DNA of 64,000 bases from Candidatus Altimarinota bacterium. GTDB lineage: Bacteria > Patescibacteriota > Gracilibacteria > BD1-5 > UBA6164. Below are positions 45,323 through 54,660 of the stretch, piece after piece. The translations under genes were made by a program, and so were the position numbers. The DNA is taken from the NCBI GenBank assembly GCA_028696815.1, contig JAQVGG010000004.1, positions 1 through 64,000 on the forward strand, written 5' to 3'. The notes beneath the pieces were generated by a model. It made no database searches, was not told where the DNA came from, and saw only the letters and a list, made by a program, of their open reading frames with translations. Positions within the stretch are counted from its first letter, which is position 1. The number at the start of each line of letters is the position of its first letter.

Positions 45323-46311
45323 AATAATTTTAAATATTTTCAATATCACTTCTCCTCTAGTTCTTCTTTTGGTATAAATTTTAATGAAGCTGAGTTGATG
45401 CAATATCTTAATCATCACTTATCTTCAGGGCCATCATCAAATACATGTCACAAATGATGGTCATTATGCTTAACTTCTGTTCTAGTAGTGTACATAGAAT
45501 TATCTACTTCTTCAGACAATATATGCTTATCTACTGGTTTTGTAAAAGAAGGCCATCAAGTCATAGAATCAAACTTATCAGTTGAAGAAAAAAGAGGAGT
45601 TCAATCAATTATATCTATATATATTCATTCTCTATGCTCATCCCAATATTCATTATCAAATGAAGATTCTGTTCATCATTCTACAACTACTTTATACTGT
45701 ATAGAAGTTAATTTCTCTTTAAGTTCTTTTTTAGAATTTTTATTGTTTCAAAATTTATAATCCCTCCAATTTTCAAATATATAATCTTCTCTACCGGATC
45801 ATTTTGAATACATATCATATCTGATAGGACTCTTTTTGTAATATCACTGATGATAATCTTCAGCAGGAAAAAAAGTAGTAAAGTTTATTATTTTAGTTGC
45901 AATCTTTTTATTAAATTTTCAAGATGCCTCTAAATCTGATTTGCTTTTTAAAGCTATAAACTTTTCTTCATCGTCATTATAGTATATTGCTGTAGTATAC
46001 TGTGGTCATCTATCAACAAACTGTCATCACTCATCAGTTGGATCTATCTGCATCCAAAAAAGCTCAACTAAATCTTTGTATGAAATCACCTCCGAGTCAT
46101 AAGTAACTTTAATTCCCTCTCTATGTTCAGTCTTTCAGGTAGAAACTTTTTCATAACTAGCATCTTCTTTTAATCATCATAAGTATCAAACTATAACTTC
46201 TTTAACTCATTTTTGTACTTCAAATATTCACTGTAAACACCAAAAACAACCTCATGCAAAATATACATTTTTAAAGTTATTTTTTACTAAGTTATTTTTT
46301 ACTAAGTTCAT
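45307..46311 (-). CDS. msrAB: methionine sulfoxide reductase, MsrA-MsrB fusion
   Basis: The 334-residue fusion repairs both stereoisomers of methionine sulfoxide. The MsrA part (1-180) has AGGCFWCLQG with catalytic Cys near residue 22 and EDYHQGYY. The MsrB part (200-330) has [21 protein letters not shown] and [14 protein letters not shown] with the catalytic Cys. The zinc-binding Cys of most MsrB proteins (CG.PLF) is absent (IDGTPLF), as in some non-zinc forms. A tandem 15-base duplication at the 5' end repeats residues NLVKN. The gene is probably leaderless; no ribosome site is visible. Confidence 0.95.
46276..46305 (-). repeat. tandem 15-bp duplication in the msrAB start region
   Basis: GTTATTTTTTACTAA occurs twice in a row (46276-46290, 46291-46305), giving [10 protein letters not shown] at the N-terminus. 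Confidence 0.9.
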
Positions 46312-46322
46312 AGTTATATATA

Positions 46323-47447
46323 TTACATAATAAAAGTATTTTCTTTTTTTCTTCTATTTAAATATGGTTTTAAAAATATTTGTACAACTGCCAAGAAAGG
46401 TATAGCAAAAATAATTCATATAATTCAGAAAAGAGATCATCAAATAAGCATCGTAAATAATACTGTAAATGGAGTTAAAGATAATGTTTTTCACATAATA
46501 AAAGGAGTTAACACATTCCCTTCTAATTGTTGAATAATCAGATAAACTATAAATACTCCAACAAATCACTGCCATCAAGCTCATAGTGAGATAATTAAAG
46601 CTATAGCAAAGGAAATAAATGTTCATATGTATGGTATAAATTCCATAAATCAAGCTATTAAAGCCAGAGTAAAAATTCAATTTAAATCTATTCAAAATAA
46701 TTTCAAAATTCAAAGTCATATTAAAGTTAATATAAATACTGAACATCATAATATAAGTTGTCCTTTTAACCATTCTGACAATCTAGTTATAATTTCGCTT
46801 TCATTATCGTACAAATATTTTGATAAATTTTGAGGAAGAATTGAATAAAAGGTTTTTCTTATATGATATCTTTCTAGCGTAATAAAAAATGTAAATATAA
46901 ATACTGTGACAAAAGCAAACAAAAATGAGGTAAATCCTGAAATTACTCAAACTCAACTAGATAAAAAATCTTGAAAATTTGTTCATACTATCTGAGATAA
47001 TTGCGAAGTATTATCTCTCAAATAGTTTAAAATTTGTTCAATATTTAAATTTTGTAAAAGTGTTTCAATTATGCCAGGAAGTCAAAATCATTCTATTCAC
47101 GATTGATTATATGTATCTCTTAAATTATTAACCCATGTTGATATAGAATTAAAAAAATTTGCGCTTTGATTTACTATAAGAGGGATAATAGAAAAAATTA
47201 ATATAGATAAAATTATAAAAAGAATAAAAAATATAATCAAAATTCAAAATAAATCATTTATCTTATGTTTATTCATATAATTTAAAAATGGAGAAAAGAG
47301 TACAGTTAAAAAAAGTGAAAATATTAAAATAAAAAGTATAGTTGATATCTTGTACACTATCCATATTCATATTCAAAATAGAAGTATTATAAATAATTTC
47401 ATAGAAAAAGATTTATACTCCGGTTTTCTAATATCGGTTTCTTTCAT
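46323..47447 (-). CDS. AI-2E family transporter (PerM-like)
   Basis: The 374-residue membrane protein has about eight hydrophobic segments and the AI-2E family C-terminal signature EGNVLTPFIMGKTLSLTPF, then LFTMLIGGSLFGIIGIIFAIP, in which several glycines are TGA. A soluble helical region lies at about 115-175. Such proteins are exporters or antiporters; AI-2 itself is not implied here. It is transcribed away from the RBBP9 gene by a gap of about 135 bases. Confidence 0.9.
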
Positions 47448-47583
47448 AATTTTATATATTAAAAATTTTAAAGTAACCTTTAATTATATTTATTTTTTGT
47501 TAAAATCAAAAAAGAATTATTTTTCAATAATTCTTTTTAGTGTAATATTAAAAAGCATAATTATATAACTTAATAAAAACTTA

Positions 47584-48156
47584 TTATTTTATATACTCTA
47601 ACACTTCCTCCAATTCAAAAACTCAATCCTCATCACAGAAATGTCCTTTCCTCTTAAACCCTCTAAACTCTACATCTTTCAACTCACTATAATACTGTTT
47701 TGCATTTTCAAAATTTATTAACTCATCATCATCAGATAAAAATACTATATATTTATTATTTAGATTATTAAGTTTAAAAAAATCTAAATCAATATTGAAA
47801 TAAGCTTCTAAATTATCATAGCTTTCACCAAATATATCTTTTCACAACTCATTTGTTAGTCATAGATATACTGGTGCTACTAGAACAACAATAGAATCTT
47901 TTATATCATTTTCTTCTACAAATTTTAAAGCTAGTTTACATCAAAGAGAGTGTCAAACAATAAATCAATCTTCTTTGAAATCTGAAATATATGCATCCAG
48001 ATATTCAAGCTGATCTTTTAAAACTGGATTGTCAGTATTTGGTAGATTTGGTACATATACATCAAACAATCTCTTTGTTAATTCTATCTTTAACCGAGGA
48101 AACCAGTTTCCTTTTGCATTTCATCACCGACCATGAAGTATAAGAGCTTTATCCAT
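47584..48156 (-). CDS. RBBP9/YdeN family serine hydrolase
   Basis: The 190-residue alpha/beta hydrolase has DGFIVGHSLGCKLALKF (nucleophile Ser in GHSLG), DDDELI and a C-terminal KGHFCDEDG carrying the Asp and His. It starts MDKALILHG-x-GGN..GNWFP-x-LK, where both x are CGG codons (48127-48129 and 48094-48096). Family members have HGWGG and NWFPWL, with Trp at exactly these two positions, so CGG should be read as tryptophan. Substrate unknown, probably a small ester. Confidence 0.92.
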
Positions 48157-48166
48157 AATAAAAAAC

Positions 48167-48745
48167 TTAAAAATTAATTTTTTCAATCTCTTCTTCTAAA
48201 TCAATATTATAATCAGTAAAATATAAAGTATTAACTCATGTAACTTTTACTTTTTCTATATGATTTATATTATCATCTATAAACAATACATCTTTAGGAC
48301 TTAAATTATATTTATCTAATATATATTTTACATTTTCTACTTTGTCTCAATCCTCATAACCTAAAATATCATTGAAAAATCATGATATGCCAAGAGCTTC
48401 AATTACCCTATTTCAACTCAAACTTGGCATAGCAGTATTAGTACAAAATATATATTTTTCAAAATTATTTTTAATAAAATTAACTACTTTTTCATTTTCA
48501 ATAGGGTTACTTTCAATTATTGAATTTTCATAATTTATATCTTCTAAAACTTTTTCTTTATCAAATTGCTGAAGTTCATATATCAATTCAATGTTAACTT
48601 TTCTATTTAGTCATCTTGATAAAATTTTCTTAACACCAGGTATATCATATAAATTATGTTTTTTTAGAATCTTTTTTGTTATTTCTTTTTTGGCTGAGTT
48701 AGATTTTATAATTACTCAATCTATATCAAAAATTATTGCTTTCAT
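48167..48745 (-). CDS. HAD-superfamily hydrolase
   Basis: The 192-residue protein has IIFDIDGVII (nucleophile DxD), FCTNTAMPS (motif II Thr) and VLFIDDNINHIEKVKVTG (motif IV). This marks a Cof-less, beta-phosphoglucomutase-like phosphatase with a helical cap at residues about 15-85. It dephosphorylates an unknown small phosphate. It lies 10 bases upstream of the RBBP9 gene, probably the same transcript. Terminator follows repeat copy 1 upstream. Confidence 0.85.
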
Positions 48746-48782
48746 ATATTTACAATTAATACTTATTGCATCTAATGTTACT

Positions 48783-48823
48783 AAAAAAGCTAGAAAATCA
48801 AAATGATTATTCTAGCTTTTTTT
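48783..48823 (-). terminator. terminator at the end of repeat copy 1
   Basis: AAAGCTAGAA..TTCTAGCTTT dyad with T-run, in the orientation of the transcript coming from the flavoprotein gene. Confidence 0.78.
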
Positions 48824-48831
48824 ATTTGTCA

Positions 48832-48955
48832 AATGGTGGATTAGACGTATCTATCAAACTTTTTTTGCTTATTATTTTTTGCATAAAAAGTTATTAATTA
48901 GTAGATAACAAAGGTAATTATATTAAATAAGTTTAATTTGTAAATTATTTAAAAA
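48832..48955 (-). repeat. direct repeat copy 1 (after the geranylgeranyl-reductase-like gene)
   Basis: About 120 bases (GGTGGATTAGACGTATCTAT, then the AAACTTTTTTTGCTTATT region, ending AATTTGTAAATTATTT) match 50179-50297 with few differences. On the minus strand it can fold into two hairpins (GTTAT..ATAAC and CTTTTTATGC..GCAAAAAAAG) ending in CCACCA before the terminator. It may be an RNA. Confidence 0.85.
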
Positions 48956-50057
48956 TTTTGCTGAATAATTTATGAAATGGTATTAAAAAATAAGGTATAT
49001 TTAATACCATTATATTATGAAAAATATTAGTTAATTGTGTATTGTTTTTTAGTTTATTAATTAAAATATCATATTTCTTTCAGAATAAAATATCTTTAAG
49101 TAAATGAGATATTTTTATGTTTAATATATCGTTTAAAAAATATAAATAATAAAAAGATTCAGCAAAAAAAAATCACTTATTAAACAATTTAGCTAATTTA
49201 TATCATGATTTAATTCAATAATATATTCATTCTCAAGTAATAGCATCAACAAATCAGATGCTATCTCATAAAAAATAATAATTTCAAATTTTTATTTTTT
49301 TTCAAAAATTATTTATAGGAACTGGATGTCATTTTATTTTATACTCATCTTGAGACAGATTAAATTTATTTTTAATGAAATCAACTAGTAAATTTGATAA
49401 TTCTGGTCAAGAATTTCATCATATTCATATATTGATAATATCACTATATGAAAAAATCCATATATATCATTTAATCTTTTTATTAAAATAAATTTCTAAA
49501 TGATTATCATATCAATTTATATTAAACTTTTTTTTGTCTAAATCTACTTTTAATCAACTAATAAATTGTTTATTTATTTTTTTGTTTAATTTTACTCCGT
49601 ATCAATTAGCTCAATCACAGAAAATTATACTTTTTCAATAAAATATTCATTTTTTAGTCTCAACTTTTTTTCATTTAACATTTATAACTTCTGAATTAAT
49701 AATATTTATATTTTCTTTATTTTTAATCTGTTCATACATAAAGTTATCTAAATCAATTCTTTTAGATAAGCATAAATCTAACTTATTAGATTCTTTTTTA
49801 GATAATAACTCTAATTTATCATTAAAAATAGAATAACTTGAGATATAATTATTTATAACTTTAGTAATTTCATCATTTCAATAAATTTCTTTTAGCAATT
49901 TTATAGTTTTTCAAGTTAATAATCATCAACATAATTTTTCTCTAGGGAATTCAGATTTTTCTAAAACTAATATACTATAATTTTTATCTAAATTGAAAGA
50001 GAAAGAAGCTCAAGATATTCATCATCAAACAACAATAAAGTCATATATTCTATTCAT
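48945..50057 (-). CDS. geranylgeranyl-reductase-family FAD-dependent oxidoreductase
   Basis: The 370-residue flavoprotein starts MNRIYDFIVVGGGISGASFSF, a dinucleotide-binding fold with three consecutive TGA glycines. It continues EKSEFPREKLCGGLLTGKT (FAD contact and GGR signature), with YYFLGDSIGFVDAITGEGIYYGIKSG near residue 280. Members reduce double bonds of isoprenoid chains or oxidise other substrates; no isoprenoid pathway gene is nearby, so the substrate is open. The gene is flanked on both sides by the same ~120-bp direct repeat and looks like a cassette. Confidence 0.82.
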
Positions 50058-50124
50058 ATATTTTGTTAAAATTTAATAAAAAGGAATTTTTTTATTATAT
50101 AATAATAATTTAACATTAAATAAC

Positions 50125-50163
50125 AAAAAAATTAGTTAGAATTTTTTCTAAACTAATTTTTTG
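50125..50163 (-). terminator. terminator at the end of repeat copy 2
   Basis: AAAATTAGTTtAGAA/TTCTAAACTAATTTT dyad with T-run, matching in position the terminator of copy 1. Confidence 0.75.
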
Positions 50164-50178
50164 TAAGTTTAATTTCAA

Positions 50179-50297
50179 AATTGGTGAATTAGACTTATCT
50201 ATCAAACTTTTTTTGCTTATTGTTTTTTGCATAAAAAGTTATTAGTAGATAACAAAGCTTATTATATGAAATTAGTTTAATTTGTAAATTTATTTAA
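50179..50297 (-). repeat. direct repeat copy 2 (in front of the geranylgeranyl-reductase-like gene)
   Basis: The copy includes GGTGAATTAGACTTATCTATC and AAACTTTTTTTGCTTATT. Its left flank TAAGTTTAATTTCAAAATTG (50164-50183) recurs at 51929-51948 beside tRNA-Lys. Confidence 0.85.
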
Positions 50298-50352
50298 TAA
50301 TTCTATATTTTAAATATAATATATTTTGAAATTTTATTAATAAAAAATAAAT

Positions 50353-51483
50353 ATGGAAAGTCAGTATACTTTTACAAGATATTATAAAGAAAAATACATA
50401 AAACAAATAAAATTAATTGAAACTTATTATAAAAATAATAACACTATTTTATGGAAAAAAGAGTTAGATAATTTATTAACAGATATTTGCTTATATTATG
50501 GTTTATCAAAGTTGATGATAGATAAAATAATTTTAATATGAGACTATAGCTTATATTCTGAAATTATTTATAATAAATTTATACTTAAGTATAATTTAAA
50601 CGATGAAGTATTAAGTAATAATAATACAAAATTTTTAAATATTACAAACGATAAAAAAGATAAATATTTTCATATATATTGAATAGAATCTAATAAAAAT
50701 ATGTCTTTACCTTGAGAGGAATTTTTAATAAAAAAATCTTGATATATTATTAATAGATGAACTCCTTATTTTATTACTGAGAGTAAAACTTGGTTATCAA
50801 TTAAAGATGAAGATGAAATATCATGAAACACATGAATGATAAAAGATTTAAATATATTACTATGATGTTTATTATTATCAAAAAATCTAAGATTACCTAA
50901 TATTAATTTAAAAGAATGATTTGTAATTAAATTACCAAATACTATTTATAAAAATAAAATAACTAAAAAAACTTTAAACTATATAAAAGAAAATATTTAT
51001 ATTTACGAATATGTATTTAATCTACATTCAACCTCTCAATATAACTTAAATATTGAAATTTCAAAAGAGAGATTTCTAAAATTATATTCTTTAATAGATA
51101 GAGATAATCATATTCTATTAAAAATCTTATTTTACATCTATAAATCTTCATTATTATATTACAATAGAATATTTTTTGAAGAGTCTATTTGATTATTATT
51201 TTTTTCATTAGATTGAATAATTAAGTTAATAATGGAAAAATACGATATTAATAAAGTTAAAGATGTATGGTGATTTTTACATGAAAATTTCTGAATAATT
51301 GATTTATCAGATTTTATTGAAGAATTATATGATATAAGAGTAGAATATACTCATGCAATGAATGATATTTCTTATGATTGGTGCTTAAATACAAATATAC
51401 ATTATTATGAAATTGCAGATATAGTTTGAACTCTAATAGAAATTTATCTTTATGATAAAAATTTAAAGAATTATGATTACTAA
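50353..51483 (+). CDS. hypothetical protein with C-terminal HEPN-like motif
   Basis: The 376-residue protein is helical and AT-biased. The only family hint is near the C-terminus, DLSDFIEELYDIRVEYTHAM followed by NDISYDWCLN, an R-x4-H arrangement typical of HEPN nucleases. A possible N-terminal beta-rich part (residues 75-230) would fit the ApeA type. HEPN proteins are RNases in defence and toxin systems. No antitoxin is adjacent. It lies beside a tRNA-like element and between repeats, so horizontal transfer is plausible. Two or more TGA codons are glycine. Confidence in the gene is high, in the function low. Confidence 0.6.
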
Positions 51484-51489
51484 ATACTA

Positions 51490-51518
51490 TAAAAGACTGA
51501 TAATAATCAGTCTTTTTG
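51490..51518. terminator. bidirectional terminator
   Basis: AAAAGACTGAT..ATCAGTCTTTT dyad between the HEPN-like gene and the tRNA-like element. Confidence 0.82.
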
Positions 51519-51526
51519 GTATAAAA

Positions 51527-51641
51527 TGGAGCTGGTCTGTGGATTCGAACCACATCTCTACCCCCTTATATATTAACAAATTTTAGTAACTATAATTTTC
51601 GTGCATATACCTACAAATAGGCAACCAGCAGAGAGACCAGC
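51527..51641 (-). tRNA. tRNA-like element, 115 nt, not a normal tRNA
   Basis: The 3' end has a perfect T arm (TGTGG TTCGAAT CCACA) followed by GACCAGC, T and an encoded CCA. The 5' end GCTGGTC pairs with GACCAGC for a seven-base acceptor stem, and directly after it TCTCTGC pairs with GTAGAGA for a second seven-base stem. There is no D arm or clear anticodon arm, and the length is far above the usual 76-90. It may be a decayed or interrupted tRNA or a tRNA-like RNA. The 5' half also overlaps a possible small reading frame at 51573-51746. Confidence 0.4.
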
Positions 51642-51746
51642 ACTATTAGTTATAATTGTTGTCATATTATTTAAAGAGTTATCGTTATATAAAAAATTAA
51701 AAGATTCTTTCAAATCATTCAATGCAAAATATGCTTTATAAAACAC
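51573..51746 (-). CDS. possible small membrane protein overlapping the tRNA-like element
   Basis: With TGA as glycine, a frame open from GTG 51746 to TAA 51573 gives a 57-residue peptide with a hydrophobic C-terminal segment (SAGLSAGCLFVGICTKIIV). Upstream, in another frame, an ATG opens a short hydrophobic peptide (MYKMIAFLLLFIIIFL), so the whole may be a frameshifted two-helix membrane protein. It competes with the tRNA-like reading of 51527-51641. The stretch 51747-51888 shows nothing else. Confidence 0.28.
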   Translation of the reverse strand: MFYKAYFALNDLKESFNFLYNDNSLNNMTTIITNSAGLSAGCLFVGICTKIIVTKIC

Positions 51747-51888
51747 TCAAAATAGAACTAAAATTGAGATTAACAATTTCGGGATAAAAAAATTATAATA
51801 AAAAGTAATAAAAAAGCAATCATTTTATACATAAGTAATTATCAAATAAAGTTTAATAGATATCTCTAATAAATATTATCCTAAGCAG

Positions 51889-51928
51889 AAAAAATAGCCT
51901 ACTAATATTTATAGTAAGCTATTTTTTC
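51889..51928 (-). terminator. terminator after tRNA-Lys
   Basis: AAAAATAGC..GCTATTTTT dyad with T-run, in the orientation of the tRNA gene. Confidence 0.75.
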
Positions 51929-51946
51929 TAAGTTTAATTTCAAAAT

Positions 51947-52022
51947 TGGTGGACCCACCGAGGCTCGAACCCGGGACCTACCGCTTAAGAGGCGGGTGCT
52001 CTACCGACTGAGCTATGAGTCC
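51947..52022 (-). tRNA. tRNA-Lys (anticodon CTT)
   Basis: The 76-nt cloverleaf has an acceptor stem GGACTCA/TGGGTCC, a D arm with AGCTCAGTCGGTAGAGC, an anticodon stem CCGC/GCGG with loop CTCTTAA (anticodon CTT at positions 34-36), a T arm CCGGGTTCGAGCCTCGG and an encoded CCA. All stems pair. The segment just after its 3' end is duplicated at 50164-50183. Confidence 0.96.
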
Positions 52023-52086
52023 ATAATTTTTTATGTAAAGTGATTTTATTAAATTGAAGCGAAATTGCAAAAGTTTTTGTAAGGAA

Positions 52087-52113
52087 AATAAAGAGAGCCT
52101 TAGCTCTCTTTAC
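52087..52113 (-). terminator. terminator of ligA
   Basis: AAGAGAGC CTTA GCTCTCTT hairpin overlapping the stop codon. Confidence 0.8.
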
Positions 52114-54287
52114 CTTAACATCTCTAAAAACTCTTCTAAACTAATGACTTTAACTCAAAACTCTTGTGCTTTTTTTAACTTACTTCATGCTTTTTCTCCT
52201 GCCAACAAAAAGTCAGTTTTCTTACTAACTGCACTTATAAACTCTCCTCAAACTGATTCAAGTTTCTCTATAAGCTCATCTCTGGTATATCACTCGAAAC
52301 TTCATGTAATACATACTTTTTTTCCATAAAGTTCTGTTCTTTCTCCCTCTGGGAGAGAGTTAGAGAGAGGGATGTAATATTTTATATCCAAAACTCAAAC
52401 TAAATCCTCTAGTAGTCTCTTATGAGCAGGCGCTTCAAAATAACTTATAACTGAACGTGCTATTTCTGGTCATATATCTTCTAACTCTTCTAGCTCTTCA
52501 GCACTACGAGTAAAGTTTAATAAATCGTCTTTACTATGAAAAAGCTTTGAAAGTGTTTTTGCTGTCTTTTTCCCTACTCCAGAGATACCTATAGCAGTTA
52601 GAAGTGTTGCTATATCAACATGTTTTGCATTTTCTACTGCTTCTATCAAGTTGTTAACTGATTTTTCTTGAAATCACTCTAAAGCAAGTATATCATCTCT
52701 TTTTTCTTTTATATTAAAAATATCACTTAAGTTTTGAATTATTCCTAAATCTAAAAATAACTCAACTTGACGTTCTCACAATCAATCAATATTGAATCCT
52801 TGCTTCCCTACTGCAAATGTAAGCATCTCATGATGTTGCGCAGGACAATCAACCTTGTTTGGACAATAATACCTTACTTTATCTTCATCTTTTTGTACTT
52901 TTGTTTCACAACTTGGACAAAACTCTGGAGGAGTTATCTTTTCAAAATCATCCCTAAATCATTCTTTTACTACAGATATGATTTTTGGTATAACCTCTCA
53001 AGCTCTTTTTATAAAAACTGTATCTCATACTCTAGCATCCAGATTTTCAACTTCTTCATAGTTATGAAGCGTTGCTCTTTTTACTATTACTCAACCTATA
53101 TTAATATGCTCTAGATTAGCAACTGGAGTTATAGTACCAGTTCTACCAACACTATGCTCAACTGATAAAATACGTGTTGTAAGTATTTCAGCTGGAAACT
53201 TATAAGCTATGGCGTATCTAGGATGATGCTGCGTCCATCCTATCTGTTCCCATAAACCTATATCATTTACTTTAAGTACAAGTCAATCAATCTCAAAATC
53301 AAGAGTTTTTTTCAGGTCTCAAAAATCATCTATTGATTTTATAACATCATCTATACTATTTAATTTTTTAAAATATGTAGAAATCTCAAAACCAAGTTTT
53401 CACAAATCATTTATAGCTTGAAAATAGCTTTCTATCCCTTCAGCTTTTCTAAACTCATCAAAATTTGCCAGATCATATGCAAAAAACTTAAGTCTTCTTT
53501 GCTTTGTTATCTTGCAATCCTTCATCCTAACACTACCGCTCGCTGCATTTCTAGGGTTTGAAAATATCTTTGTTCAAGCTTTTTTAGCTATCTCATTTAA
53601 ATCATGAAATACTGAAATAGGCATTACTACTTCTCACCTAACCTCTAAGTGTTTTTTATATTCTATTTTTTTGGGTATATTATCTATCTGCATTATGTTA
53701 ACTGTAACATCTTCTCACTCTACCCCATTTCACCTAGTTATAGCTTGTTTTAATTCTCAGTCTTTATATATAAGTTCGACTCATAAACCATCAAATTTAA
53801 ACTCTATAGTATATTGTATAATCCCTCCCCCTTCGGGTACTCCCTTTGAAAAAGGGAGATTAATTTGTTGCTCCTTATTTTCTTCCTTTTCCAAAGGAAG
53901 TCCTTCGTAATGTAATGAAGAAAGGATGGATTCTTTCTTTAATTGTCTCTTAACTCTCTCATCAAAATCCCTTAAATCTTCTTCATTGTAAGTATTGTCT
54001 AGACTTATCATAGGTCTAGAGTGCTTCACTTTTGCAAATGTTGATTCTTGTAGTTCAGCTCATATTTTTTCTGTTTGTTTTTTTGATACTCAAAACTTCT
54101 CTTCAAGTAAAGTAAGTTTTTTAAATAACTCATCATACTCATAATCACTTATAATAGGCTCTTCTTTATTGTAATATAAATCACTATGGTACTCTATAAG
54201 CTCAGCAAGAGTTTTTACATCTTCAAGATTAAAATTATCAAGTGAGGTGTTTAAATACTTTTTAGAAAGTTCAAGTTTATTTGTCAT
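52110..54287 (-). CDS. ligA: NAD-dependent DNA ligase LigA
   Basis: The 725-residue enzyme seals nicks using NAD+. The NMN-binding Ia domain is at 1-70. The adenylation domain has K-x-D-G in EFKFDGLGVELIY near residue 160, NPRNAASGS and ALHN-like ATLHNYEEV. Then come an OB domain with RAGEVIPKI, four zinc cysteines (CPSC and CPNKVDCP), helix-hairpin-helix repeats and a C-terminal BRCT domain ([20 protein letters not shown]). Palindromic repeats inserted two linkers, one before the KxDG site ([14 protein letters not shown]) and one before the BRCT domain ([10 protein letters not shown]). Length exceeds the usual 670 residues because of these. Confidence 0.96.
52334..52372 (-). repeat. in-frame palindromic repeat in ligA, BRCT linker
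   Basis: TTTCTCCCTCTGGGAGAGAG is a palindrome of the same family as in dnaX, translated as NSLPEGERT. Confidence 0.7.
53818..53925 (-). repeat. in-frame palindromic repeat cluster in ligA, adenylation domain
   Basis: CCCTTTGAAAAAGGGAG and CCCTCCCCCTTCGGG-type blocks occur upstream of the catalytic KxDG codons, with a further dyad around CTTCCTTTTCCAAAGGAAG. Read on the coding strand they give [20 protein letters not shown]. Confidence 0.75.
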
Positions 54288-54373
54288 CAGAAAAATTTTT
54301 TATATATAATAAAATGATTTTAAACTATTTTTTACTATTTTCAATAAATTTTGATATAAATATATGAGTTATG

Positions 54374-54401
54374 CCCCTTCTTACTAGAGAGGGGTTTTTT
54401 T
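54374..54401 (+). ncRNA. small hairpin/terminator, possible short transcript
   Basis: CCCCTTCTTACTAGAGAGGGG followed by seven Ts, with a TATAAA-like box some 25 bases before. A very short transcript or an attenuator is possible; no gene follows directly. The stretch to 54648 shows an AAGCCAAAA/TTTTGGCTT inverted repeat and no gene. Confidence 0.35.
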
Positions 54402-54648
54402 ACTAGTTTTTAACAATCGTAAAACCCTAATTTTTATTGTATACATTTTTGAAACAATGATACAAAAATTACCCCCTAAAACAAGCCAAAATCTATGGTT
54501 TTTTTCATCAAAAACACAAAAAAATCACAAAAAATTAACTTTTTTAATTTTGGCTTTATATTCAAATATTTTACGCATTATAAATGCTTCATTCTAAATA
54601 CTATAAATTTGTCAATAGTAAAAGTTATCTAGAAATTTTAAAATATGA

Positions 54649-54654
54649 TATAAT
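54649..54654 (+). promoter_or_regulatory. -10 box of the large structured RNA
   Basis: TATAAT lies seven bases before the first hairpin of the RNA candidate. The -35 region (TTATCT, 54625-54630) is weak. Confidence 0.5.
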
Positions 54655-54660
54655 ATATTT

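Noticed and set aside
46354-46773. 139-codon minus-strand frame
   Set aside because: It is the wrong frame of the AI-2E family transporter, whose C-terminal signature fits the other frame.
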